Origin: Micromonospora sp. MW-13
Lineage (GTDB): Bacteria; Actinomycetota; Actinomycetes; Mycobacteriales; Micromonosporaceae
Length of the DNA: 64,000 nucleotides
Assembly: GCF_003434305.1 (NCBI RefSeq)
Contig: NZ_QKKX01000032.1
Coordinates: 1-64,000, forward strand
Direction: 5' to 3'
Shown: positions 16,255-23,908 of the stretch, in pieces
Numbering within the stretch: the first letter of the stretch is position 1
Layout: every line of letters starts with the position of its first letter
Program-made: the position numbers and the translations under genes
Notes under the pieces: generated by a model
The model's database searches: none
What the model was told of the DNA's origin: nothing
The model's input: the letters and a program-made list of their open reading frames with translations, nothing else

Positions 16255-16411
16255 GACGCCACCGCCGGTCCGGCACCGCCCGCGTCGTCTCCTCGACCGG
16301 TATCCGATCCGCCTCGGCCTGCGCGAGAAGCCGCTGCCTCGCCGCCTCCCGCTCGGCGGCCTCGATCTGCTCGGCCCGGCTCACTGTCGGCTCGTCGTCG
16401 CGTTCCTGCAT
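16241..16411 (-). CDS. 56-residue basic coiled-coil-like protein (cassette copy 1)
   Basis: A short protein with a strongly helical centre, AEQIEAAEREAARQRLLAQ, followed by IPVEETTRAVPDRRWRRG. The ATG at 16411 follows a near-perfect ribosome site (GGAGGTGGGG). The stop overlaps the XRE gene. The copy at 27383-27544 encodes almost the same second half, and this conservation shows that the frame is real. Function unknown. Confidence 0.7.
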   Translation of the reverse strand: MQERDDEPTVSRAEQIEAAEREAARQRLLAQAEADRIPVEETTRAVPDRRWRRGQR

Positions 16412-16429
16412 CCCCACCTCCGTTGGTAG

Positions 16430-16473
16430 GGGCGCGGCGGCAAGCTCTTGGAAGGACCGTCACCGCCGCGCCC
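16430..16473 (-). promoter_or_regulatory. conserved leader hairpin of the XRE cassette (copy 1)
   Basis: Perfect 11-bp arms (16430-16440, 16463-16473) enclose a 22-nt loop that contains CTCTTGGAAGGACC. Copy 2 (27564-27605) has a 10-bp stem and a loop of identical length with 19 of 22 bases the same. It ends a few bases before the ribosome site of the small gene, so it could act as an RNA hairpin on translation or as a DNA operator. Confidence 0.5.
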
Positions 16474-16602
16474 GGCGTCGGTAACCGGCGTTAACAGCAG
16501 GTCACCGCACCGCCACAGACTGGCGTGACCCGGGGTGAGTACACAGGTGCGGATGGTGCGATCCGAAGATCGCGTCTCAACGACTCGGACGCGCCGTACC
16601 AG

Positions 16603-17841
16603 TCAGCGCGCGCACCCCATCAGCTCGGCCAGTTGCACCAGTTCTTCCGTCATCGCTCGACGGCGACCCGTGGCGATGGAGTCCACGATGTCCCGCGCGT
16701 ACCGCTGCTGCCGCAGCCACGTAGGCGCTGTGCCGCGCAACTGCGTCAGCACCGCCGTCGCCTTCCCGTACCGCCGCAACTCCGCATACGCCCACGCCAG
16801 ATCCAGCCGATGCCGCCGCCACGCCGACTTGCTGATGGTGGGCACAGGCGGAACCAACGCGGACAGCTCCAACACCCGGCCCGCGTCCCCGGCCACGGCC
16901 GCCGCCTCTGCCCGCTGCATCTGCACCTTGGCGGTATCGAACCCGCCCACCAACATCAGGTGATCCGACGCCGGCACGCGCTCACCGATCCGAACCGCAG
17001 CCGCAGCGGCGACGCCGACAAGGTCGGCCACCTCATCAGGCCGATTGTCCCTGGCCTGCGCTGCGGCGGCACTCAGCAATAGCCAACCCCACGCGGCAAG
17101 GTCCGCCGGAGTCGCCCGGGATAGTCGCGGCTCGACGTCGTCAGCGGTGACCACCGCCAACTCGGCCGCCTCACCAATTCGCCCTTGGCGCATCAGCAGC
17201 CAACACATCGTCCGGATGACGGTGGCCGCCACGACCCGATCCCCGGACCGCTGCGCGGCGTCGAGGGCTCCCGAGAGCGCGGTCTGTGCCAGATCGTCAG
17301 CCCGCAGTTGAATCAGCAGACCGCCCGCCAAGTGCTGGGCGCGGGCGAGCAGGTCGTACGCCTCAGTCTGCCGCTCATCACCGGCAAGACCGACGGCAGC
17401 GCGCACGTTCAGCAGCAACGGCGGCACGACCCGCAACGCAACGGCGTAGTCACCAGCGTTGTAGACCCGATCAGCGGCGTGCAGATTCCCCCGCAACGTG
17501 TCGAGGCCCGGCGGCTCACCCACCGGCACCACGAGCGGGGCACCATCGATCCCCCGCACCGGGGCGACCACCCGGCGGATCTCCGCCAACGACAACTGCC
17601 GGTGACCCGACTCCCCACGCGCAGCCGCTTGCGACGCATCACCCAGCAGCGCTGACGTCGACACCTCCAGGGCACGAGCGAGCGCGTGCAGGGTATCGAG
17701 GCGAGCCGCACCCCGGCTGCCCTGCTCCAGCTTCCGGATCACCTCGACGCTGACACCGGACCGCTCGGCAAGCTGCTCCTGCGTCAGCCTGGACTCACGG
17801 CGGATCTCCGCAAGACGATCACCGACGGTGGGCTTGGTCAT
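16603..17841 (-). CDS. XRE-family regulator with TPR-like C-terminus
   Basis: A 412-residue regulator. The N-terminal HTH (VGDRLAEIRRESRLTQEQLAERSGVSVEVIRKLEQGSRGAARLDTLHALARAL) is followed by helical repeats reaching the C-terminus. The ATG at 17841 has a GGGAG ribosome site. It is monocistronic and lies next to the first cassette. A 19-bp element 57 bp upstream of the start recurs upstream of the regulator at 27717-29030. The targets are unknown. Confidence 0.85.
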   Translation of the reverse strand: MTKPTVGDRLAEIRRESRLTQEQLAERSGVSVEVIRKLEQGSRGAARLDTLHALARALEVSTSALLGDASQAAARGESGHRQLSLAEIRRVVAPVRGIDGAPLVVPVGEPPGLDTLRGNLHAADRVYNAGDYAVALRVVPPLLLNVRAAVGLAGDERQTEAYDLLARAQHLAGGLLIQLRADDLAQTALSGALDAAQRSGDRVVAATVIRTMCWLLMRQGRIGEAAELAVVTADDVEPRLSRATPADLAAWGWLLLSAAAAQARDNRPDEVADLVGVAAAAAVRIGERVPASDHLMLVGGFDTAKVQMQRAEAAAVAGDAGRVLELSALVPPVPTISKSAWRRHRLDLAWAYAELRRYGKATAVLTQLRGTAPTWLRQQRYARDIVDSIATGRRRAMTEELVQLAELMGCAR

Positions 17842-17897
17842 GCCATCTCCCGCTAGCGCAACGAGCGACCGCCCGCCGGTCCTGCCCCGACGGGCTG

Positions 17898-17916
17898 CCA
17901 CTTCGGACGGTACACC
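17898..17916 (-). promoter_or_regulatory. 19-bp element upstream of XRE/TPR regulator (copy A)
   Basis: CCACTTCGGACGGTACACC on the + strand; 17 of 19 bases match 29090-29108, which sits at the same distance (57-60 bp) from its gene. Read on the minus strand it includes TACCGT, a possible -10 hexamer. It could be a promoter core or an operator. Confidence 0.55.
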
Positions 17917-18168
17917 CAACCCCAATCGCAGGCAGTATCCCGACGCCCACACTCAGCGGCCATCCCGCTGGCTTAAGGCGCCCTCGCTTGAAAGTTCTGG
18001 GCGCTCCGCCTGCCTGCGTCCGGGCACGGTCCGGTGGTGATCGTGGCCGTCGCCTACCCGGGCCGCCATGCCGGCAGCCTCACCGATGGATCGGCCGGGC
18101 GACGAGTGGGGCGGGTCGCCGAACAGTTGGGGTTCCTTGTCGACCGGGCCGGCTGCTCCGGTCCGGGA

Positions 18169-19101
18169 TCAGCAGCGCTCGGCCGGGCAGCACACGGTCA
18201 GCGCGCCGGGCACGACCCGCACCTTCAACCGGGTCACCCGCTCGCGCGCCCCGCCGTCCAGCTCGTACGTCTTCGGCGCGGCGAACCGTACCCTGATCCT
18301 GCGGCCCCGGGTGATCCGCACGAACGGGGACTCCTCCGACCGGCCGGCCGCCATCCGACCCAGGGTGCGTGCCCAGTCCACCGCCCCGCTGGCGGTGGCC
18401 ACCCCGACCTCCAGGGCCCCGTCGTCGGGCCGGGCGTCGTCGAAGGCGGGGATGCCGCCGGTGATCGTGCCGACGTTGCCGAACAGCACGCAGCTCGCCT
18501 CGCCGTCGAACCAGTCCGACCCGTCGACCCGGATCCGGGTGCGCACCAGCTCGCCGCGCACGTGCCGCAGCCCCGTCCACACGTACGCCAGGCGGCCCAG
18601 CCGGCCCTTGAGCCTGCGGTCGGCCTCGCCGATCAGGTCGCCGTCGAAGCCCGCGCCGGCCATCACCGCGAAGTGCTCCCCGTTGATCCGGCCCAGGTCG
18701 AGGCGGCGGCGCGGGCCGCGCAGGCCGGTCCGCACAGCCTTCGACAGGTCGGTCGGGATGCCGAGGTTGGTGGCGAACAGGTTCGCCGTCCCGGCGGGCA
18801 GGATCGCCATCGGCACGCCGGTGCCGGCGAGGACGTCGGCGCAGCGCTGCACCATGCCGTCGCCGCCCCACACGAAGACCAGCTCCGCGCCCCGGTCGAG
18901 CGCCCGGCGGACCCGCTTCGGCGCCTTGCGGCTCTTCGGCACCTCGTACCAGAGCAGGTCGCCGATGCCGGCGCCGGCCAGCGTGGCGCGCAGTTCGTCC
19001 AGGCCGCCGCCGAACGTCTTCTTCCGGTGCGCGACGACGGCGACGGTGCCGACCCGCGCCGGGGCCGCCTCGTCGGGGCGGGCCAGCGTGCTCGTGCTCA
19101 T
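18169..19101 (-). CDS. diacylglycerol/sphingosine kinase-family lipid kinase
   Basis: A 310-residue protein of the DAGK catalytic (YegS/BmrU-like) family, which transfers phosphate from ATP to a lipid hydroxyl at the inner membrane face. The nucleotide-binding GGDGM (normally GGDGT) is in LVFVWGGDGMVQRCADVL, followed by GVPMAILPAGTANLFATNLGIP. The second domain has AVMAGAGFDGDLI and VLFGNVGTITGGIPAFDDARPDDGALEVG. The start at 19101 gives MSTSTLARPDE; upstream codons are Arg/Gly-rich. The lipid substrate cannot be read from the sequence. Confidence 0.85.
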   Translation of the reverse strand: MSTSTLARPDEAAPARVGTVAVVAHRKKTFGGGLDELRATLAGAGIGDLLWYEVPKSRKAPKRVRRALDRGAELVFVWGGDGMVQRCADVLAGTGVPMAILPAGTANLFATNLGIPTDLSKAVRTGLRGPRRRLDLGRINGEHFAVMAGAGFDGDLIGEADRRLKGRLGRLAYVWTGLRHVRGELVRTRIRVDGSDWFDGEASCVLFGNVGTITGGIPAFDDARPDDGALEVGVATASGAVDWARTLGRMAAGRSEESPFVRITRGRRIRVRFAAPKTYELDGGARERVTRLKVRVVPGALTVCCPAERC

Positions 19102-19173
19102 GACCCCGGGTGTTACCCCGACGCGACGCCCGCCACGCCTGCCGCCGGGCGGCCGGGTCCGCACCACCCCGAC

Positions 19174-19198
19174 CCCGGGCCGGCACCGGCGGCCCGGG
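19174..19198 (-). terminator. hairpin after the HEAT-like gene
   Basis: CCCGGGCC (19174-19181) and GGCCCGGG (19191-19198) form an 8-bp stem with a 9-nt loop immediately downstream of the stop codon at 19199. There is no U tract. Confidence 0.4.
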
Positions 19199-22100
19199 TC
19201 ACCCCGACATGGGCAGGTCGAGGGCGGCGTCGCGGACGTCGGCGACCGGGTGCCCGCGCAGCGTCCGCAGCAGGTCCCGCCACGGCGTCGACCAGCCGTA
19301 CGTCGCGCCGGCCCGGGTCAGCGCCAACGCGAGGTGCCCGGCCGCGTCGCCGCGGGCGGCCAGCTCCCGGGCCGCCGCCAGCAGCAGCCCGGCGTCCACG
19401 GTGGCGGCGTCGCGGCGCACCCGGTCGGCGAGGGCGTCGGCCAGCCGGGCGGCCAGCGCCGGGCGGCCGTCGGCCAGCTCCACCAGCTCGGTCAGCTCGG
19501 CGACGAGCTGCGCCGGGGTGCGCCCGTCGAGGCGCACCAGGGCGGTCAGCAGCCCGGCCGCCCCGGCCACGAACCCCGGGTGCCGGGCCAGGTCACGGGC
19601 GGCGTCCCGGGCCGGGTCGCGGTCGGCGTCGACGCCGGCGCGCTGCGCCCACACCCGCACGACCCGCAGGATCGCGCCGATCCGGCGGCGGGCCGGCCGG
19701 TCCCGCTGCGGCCCACCCGGGTCGTCGTCGGCCGCGTCGAGGGCCACCAGCCGGCGCAGGGCGGCGTCGAGCGCGTCCCGCTCCGGGCGGTGCGGCAGGT
19801 CCAGCAGCGCACGCAGCAGCATCGACCGGGCCGGCCAGCCCGCGTGCGCGCCGAGGTCGGTCAGCGCGTCGACGACCAGGTCGGTGATGTCGGGCGCCCA
19901 GCGGACCCACTGCGCCAGCCGGGTCAGCGCCGCCTGGGTGACCACCTCGTCGCCGCTGCGGCAGGCGGTGACGACCAGGCCCGCGTACCGGGGGCGGTGC
20001 GGCTCGGGCACCTCGTGCGGCCCGGTCGCCAGCACGGCCAGGGTGTCCTCCCGGCCGCCGCCGACGGCCAGGTCGAGCACCGTCCAGCTCTGCGGCGTGT
20101 GCAGCCGCTGCCGGGCGGCGGAGGTGATTGCGGCCCGGACGTCGCGGTGCTGGTCGGGCTGCTGCCACACCTGCCGCAGCAGCGGCACCGCCTCCGGCGG
20201 CCCGTACCGGCCGAGCAGCCGGACGGCCTCCTTGCGGCTGGTCACCCTGCCCCGGCCGAGGGCGACGCCGGCGAGCCGGGCCAGCAGCGCGGACGGGGTG
20301 GTGAACCGGGCGGCCCGGCCGGCGGCGTACATCGCCACCCGGGCCCGGTCGTCGTCGGCGTGCGCGAGCAGCGTGGTCAGGGCCTCCTCGGGCCGGTCGG
20401 TCCAGGGCAGCGCGCCGAGGGCCGCCTCGGCGAGGGTGACGTTCGCGGAGTCGACGTACCGCAGCACCAGGTCACGGCCGGCGTCGGGGACCCGCGCCGC
20501 GCGGGCGAGCGCGGCGGCCCGGGAGTGCAGCGGCTGGCCCGCGTCGCGGGCCACCCGGGCCTGGAGGTCGACGTACGCCCGCCGGTGCCGGGGCAGCCAG
20601 CGGTCGACGTGCCACGGATGCCCGGGCACCCAGCGCGGCCCGGTGGGCAGGAACGCGCCGGCCGGCGGCGGGCCGAGCAGCACCCGGTCGAGCAGGTCGG
20701 TGCGCCGCCCGCAGACCGTCCGCCACACCACCTCGAAGGTGATCACCGACGGGTCGGCGGCGAGCAGGAGGGCGACCCGCTCGCCGCGCGGCGCCGGGTC
20801 CGCCAGCCACAGGTCGGCGGCGGTACGGACCACCGGGGAGACGTTGCCCGAACCGGTGGCCCGGTGCAGCAGCTCCTGGAGGGCGGGCAACCGCCACGCC
20901 CGGCGTCCCAGCGCGCGGGTGACGGCGAACAGGGCGGTGAACTCGCCGCGCGCCATCCCGGCGGTGATCCAGGGCAGGAGCCGGTCGAGGACGGCCTGTT
21001 CCTGCCCCCGGCGCAGGCCGTGGTCGAGCCGGCCCAGCGGGGGCAGGTGGTGCCCGCCGAAGAGTGCGTCGAGGGTGTCCAACGCCCAGCCCAGCAGCTC
21101 CGGTTCGTCGACGTGGTGGCGCAGTACCCCGCAGGCCAGGTCGCCCAGCGCGGACAGCGTCCGGGTGGACGCGTCCCGGGCGTGGGTGGCGTCGGTGACC
21201 AGCGCGGCCAGCACCGGCCGCGAGTCGGCGCGCAGCGGCCGGGCCATGGTCGCCAGGGTGGCCAGCGCCGCCGACCGGACCGGATCCTGCTCGTTGCGCA
21301 GCCCGGCGAGCCGGGCCACGGCCTCGGCCACCGCCGCCGGGTCGTCGCTGCGCCGCGCGGCGGTGAGCAGCAGCTCGTACGCGCTCGCCCGGTCGTGGGC
21401 GTCGGCGGCGCGCAGGGCCGGCGTCAGCACGGCGGACGCCTCCGGCCAGGGCAGCTCGGCACTCCAGGCGCGCACGGCGGCCTCGTCGGCGCGGACCCGG
21501 TCCAGGGTGAGCACCCGCCGGGCCTCCCGTTCCCGCCAGCGCCGGGGCAGCACCGCCATGACCGCCGGGGACGGGATCGTGGCGGCCGTCTCGACGTCGG
21601 CGAGCGCGGCGTCGTACAGGGCGCCGCGTGCCGCCGGGGGCAGCGCGTCCAGCAGCGCCGCGAGGCGCGTGTCGTCGGCGCGCTGCCGCCGGGCGAGCGT
21701 GACCAGTTCCGCCGGCGGCAGCGCGCCGAGGCGGCGCAGCAGCGCCGGGGGCAGGGCGGTCCGGGCCAGCCAGCCGGCCCGGGCGGGGGCGGTCAGCAGC
21801 GCGAGCACCCGGTGCGGGAACGCCGCGGCGAGCACGCCGTAGCCGGTGAGATCGCCGGGGAGCCCGTCGGCCGGGGCGTGGCGTTCGAGCAGGGTGAGCA
21901 CCCGCTCCGGGCGGTCGACCGCCGTGCCGAGCAGCGCGCCCGCGCGGGCCGCCCACCAGCGGGAGCGTTCCGGGCCGTCGAGGCCGGGCAGCGTCGCCTC
22001 GGCGTGGTCGAGCAGGATCCCGGCGTGCCGGCCGGCCAGGGCCGCCCCGCTGCCGAGCGCGTGGTCGAGCAGGGGCAGCAGCCGGCGTACCGTGTCGGGG

Positions 22101-22549
22101 CCGCAGGCGGGCAGCAGCGCGACCGCCTCGGCATCGCCGAACCGGTCCCGGACGGCGTCGACGAGCCGGTCGGCGACCTCCGGGCGGCGCGGCGACCGCA
22201 GCGACCGGTACACCAGCCGGCGCAGGTCGGCGGGCGCGTCGGCGAGCAGGGGGCGCAGGTCGTCGGCGGTGAGCCAGCCGGCGCGCAGGCAGGCGCGGAC
22301 CGCGACGGCCCGGATCGCCCCGTGCGGGTCGTCGAGTGCGGCGGTCACCCCGGCCCGGTCGCCGACCACCTGCGCCGCGGTCACGGCGAGGAACCGGTGG
22401 TACGCGGATCCGGCGCGCAGGTCCGCGAGCACCCCGGCCAGCCGGCCGGCGGCGGCGAGGTCCCGGGCCCGGGCGGCGAGGGTGCTCGTCCGCTCCCGGT
22501 ACGGCAGGTCGTCGAGGTCGTCGAGCAGGGCGGTGATACGGCGCGGCAT
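19199..22549 (-). CDS. very large HEAT-repeat-like protein
   Basis: A 1116-residue cytosolic protein built of repeated helix pairs rich in Leu, Ala and Arg, resembling HEAT/armadillo-type repeats (for example AGSAYHRFLAVTAAQVVG, GAIRAVAVRACLRAGWL, SRKEAVRLLGRYGPPEAVPLLRQVW, DVRAAITSAARQRL). No signal peptide, membrane segment or catalytic motif is seen. The ATG at 22549 gives MPRRITALLDDLDDLPYRERTST; longer frames enter the rpf gene. It is apparently a single-gene transcript. A scaffold for protein contacts is likely from the architecture; no specific role can be assigned. Confidence 0.7.
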   Translation of the reverse strand: MPRRITALLDDLDDLPYRERTSTLAARARDLAAAGRLAGVLADLRAGSAYHRFLAVTAAQVVGDRAGVTAALDDPHGAIRAVAVRACLRAGWLTADDLRPLLADAPADLRRLVYRSLRSPRRPEVADRLVDAVRDRFGDAEAVALLPACGPDTVRRLLPLLDHALGSGAALAGRHAGILLDHAEATLPGLDGPERSRWWAARAGALLGTAVDRPERVLTLLERHAPADGLPGDLTGYGVLAAAFPHRVLALLTAPARAGWLARTALPPALLRRLGALPPAELVTLARRQRADDTRLAALLDALPPAARGALYDAALADVETAATIPSPAVMAVLPRRWREREARRVLTLDRVRADEAAVRAWSAELPWPEASAVLTPALRAADAHDRASAYELLLTAARRSDDPAAVAEAVARLAGLRNEQDPVRSAALATLATMARPLRADSRPVLAALVTDATHARDASTRTLSALGDLACGVLRHHVDEPELLGWALDTLDALFGGHHLPPLGRLDHGLRRGQEQAVLDRLLPWITAGMARGEFTALFAVTRALGRRAWRLPALQELLHRATGSGNVSPVVRTAADLWLADPAPRGERVALLLAADPSVITFEVVWRTVCGRRTDLLDRVLLGPPPAGAFLPTGPRWVPGHPWHVDRWLPRHRRAYVDLQARVARDAGQPLHSRAAALARAARVPDAGRDLVLRYVDSANVTLAEAALGALPWTDRPEEALTTLLAHADDDRARVAMYAAGRAARFTTPSALLARLAGVALGRGRVTSRKEAVRLLGRYGPPEAVPLLRQVWQQPDQHRDVRAAITSAARQRLHTPQSWTVLDLAVGGGREDTLAVLATGPHEVPEPHRPRYAGLVVTACRSGDEVVTQAALTRLAQWVRWAPDITDLVVDALTDLGAHAGWPARSMLLRALLDLPHRPERDALDAALRRLVALDAADDDPGGPQRDRPARRRIGAILRVVRVWAQRAGVDADRDPARDAARDLARHPGFVAGAAGLLTALVRLDGRTPAQLVAELTELVELADGRPALAARLADALADRVRRDAATVDAGLLLAAARELAARGDAAGHLALALTRAGATYGWSTPWRDLLRTLRGHPVADVRDAALDLPMSG

Positions 22550-22659
22550 CGCGCCATTGTGCCCAGAACCGGGTTCGGCGGCCGACCCGTTTTGCGGGGC
22601 GGCGACGTCACGTGGAAGGTGCCTCCGCCGCGGTCCGGGTGCCACCCGGCGACGACGCG

Positions 22660-22694
22660 GAAGCGCCCGGCCGGAGGAACCGGCCGGGCGCTTC
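22660..22694 (-). terminator. hairpin terminator downstream of rpf
   Basis: Perfect 15-bp arms (22660-22674, 22680-22694) with a 5-nt loop, about 55 bp after the stop of the transglycosylase gene. It is symmetric and could also insulate the HEAT-like gene. Confidence 0.75.
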
Positions 22695-22749
22695 GCCGCT
22701 GGGTGCCCCGGGACCGGGGCGCCAGGTCGTACCGACCCGGCCGGGCGCG

Positions 22750-23412
22750 TCAGAGGCTGAGCCGCTGGCCCGGGAAGATCAGGTTCGGGTGCTCGCCCAC
22801 GACCCGCTCGTTCTTCTCCCACAGGGCGCGCCAGCCGCCCCGCACGCCCTGCGCCGTGGCGATCTCGGAGAGGGTGTCGCCCGATCGGACCAGGTAGGTC
22901 CGCACGCCGTCGGACGGGGCGCTCTTCGGTGCGCTTCTCGTGGTGTCCCGCTTGCCGCGCGAGGCCGGCTTCTCGGTACGCGGGGACCGCTCCTTCGGGG
23001 CGGCCTTCGACTCGGACCTCCGCTCCGACTTCGGGCTGGCCTTCGTCGAGCCGCCCTTCTTGCCGCAGGTCGGCCACGCCCCGATGCCCTGGCCGTCGAG
23101 CACCTTCTCGGCGATGCGGATCTGCTCGCTCCGGGTCGCCAGGTCGGCTCGGGCGGCGTACCTCTTGCCGCCGTAGCCGGCCCAGGTGCCCTGCGAGAAC
23201 TGGAGGCCGCCGTAGTAGCCGTTGCCGGTGTTGATGTGCCAGTTTCCGCCGGACTCGCACCTGGCGACGGCGTCCCAGTTGACCGCGGCCTGGGCCGGTG
23301 CGGCCGGGCCGGCCAGGGCGACGGCCCCGGCGAGTGCGCCGGCCGCGAGAGTGCCGACGGTGACGCGGCGAGCGGTCACCCGATGGTGGCGGGCGGTGTA
23401 TTGAGTTGCCAT
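22750..23412 (-). CDS. rpf: resuscitation-promoting factor-type transglycosylase with LysM
   Basis: A secreted muralytic enzyme of 220 residues. A Sec signal peptide runs to PAQAAVNW (cleavage about residue 42). The Rpf domain has VARCESGGNWHINTGNGYYGGLQFSQGTWAGYGGKRYA, with the catalytic Glu in CESGGNW, and RIAEKVLDGQGIGAWPTC. A Lys/Ser-rich linker leads to a C-terminal LysM (YLVRSGDTLSEIATAQ through NLIFPGQRLSL) that binds peptidoglycan. Rpf proteins cleave the glycan backbone and promote exit from dormancy and spore germination. The long leader carries a ydaO-type riboswitch and, further upstream, a CRP-like site, so both c-di-AMP and cAMP could control it. Confidence 0.95.
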   Translation of the reverse strand: MATQYTARHHRVTARRVTVGTLAAGALAGAVALAGPAAPAQAAVNWDAVARCESGGNWHINTGNGYYGGLQFSQGTWAGYGGKRYAARADLATRSEQIRIAEKVLDGQGIGAWPTCGKKGGSTKASPKSERRSESKAAPKERSPRTEKPASRGKRDTTRSAPKSAPSDGVRTYLVRSGDTLSEIATAQGVRGGWRALWEKNERVVGEHPNLIFPGQRLSL

Positions 23413-23423
23413 GTGATTCCTCC

Positions 23424-23590
23424 ACGCCGGCGAGGTGAGCTGTCGGGTTCGGGCCGAGGAGCCCGGCCGCCGAAGGCGGCTTCACCCCGAGGTGCGATGC
23501 ACCGAGGAACGTGTGGGTCCCCCGCTCCTGCCTGACTGACAAGGGAACCGACGGCCGGCGGCAGGACTAGGCGTTACCGACCGTGGTGGC
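23424..23590 (-). promoter_or_regulatory. ydaO-type cyclic di-AMP riboswitch
   Basis: The minus-strand leader of the rpf gene contains the conserved actinobacterial ydaO elements in order: GGAGCGGGGGACCCAC (23512-23527), GGGGTGAAGCC, then the closing GAACCCGACAGCTCACCT (about 23433-23450) and GCGT. Such riboswitches bind c-di-AMP and turn expression off; they commonly precede rpf genes in this phylum. The 3' end is about 10 bp before the gene's ribosome site. Exact ends are approximate. Confidence 0.88.
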
Positions 23591-23645
23591 CGCGTTTGCG
23601 GACTCGACCGACGTTAGACACGGTTCGTGACGACCGCCCACCTCT

Positions 23646-23661
23646 TGTGAAGTTCTTCACC
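23646..23661 (-). promoter_or_regulatory. CRP-like site upstream of rpf
   Basis: TGTGA-N6-TCACC (23646-23661) matches the CRP consensus TGTGA-N6-TCACA with one mismatch; the core GTGAAG-TT-CTTCAC is a perfect inverted repeat. It lies about 55 bp before the riboswitch. Crp control of rpfA is established in Mycobacterium tuberculosis. Confidence 0.5.
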
Positions 23662-23842
23662 CGCTCGGGCGAACCCGCCAACCGTCGAGTTGCGATACTG
23701 CGTAGGGCATGCAGGGGAGGGCGTGGGGCCGAGTCCGATCAGGTCGGACCGGCTTCGGGCCACCTCGGCCCGTGACGCTCAGTCATGTCGGTCCGATTGC
23801 GCCCACCCGGACGTCGAACACGCCGAGTAATCCCCGAAACGG

Positions 23843-23894
23843 CGCGCGCCGGGCGTCCACGGTCGACACGTGTCGACCGGGAGCCCGGCGCGCG
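23843..23894. terminator. nested palindromic terminator downstream of htpG
   Basis: Perfect 12-bp outer arms (23843-23854, 23883-23894) enclose a perfect 18-bp palindrome GGTCGACACGTGTCGACC (23861-23878). It starts 14 bp after the htpG stop. As RNA it would fold into a long two-part stem; as DNA the inner palindrome could be a protein site. Confidence 0.65.
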
Positions 23895-23908
23895 GTGCGG
23901 CTCGGCGG

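Larger units (their letters stand above)
14798..16473 (-). repeat. XRE three-gene cassette, copy 1
   Basis: About 1.68 kb carrying a 56-residue basic protein, an XRE/TPR regulator and a 79-residue Cys-rich protein. It is paralogous along its whole length to 25928-27606, in the same gene order and orientation, and conservation extends into the 5' leader hairpin and about 20 bp past the last stop. Confidence 0.8.

Noticed and set aside
18068..22897. 1609-codon open frame on the + strand opposite the HEAT-like gene
   Set aside because: Low-complexity composition, no ribosome site; shadow of the minus-strand genes.
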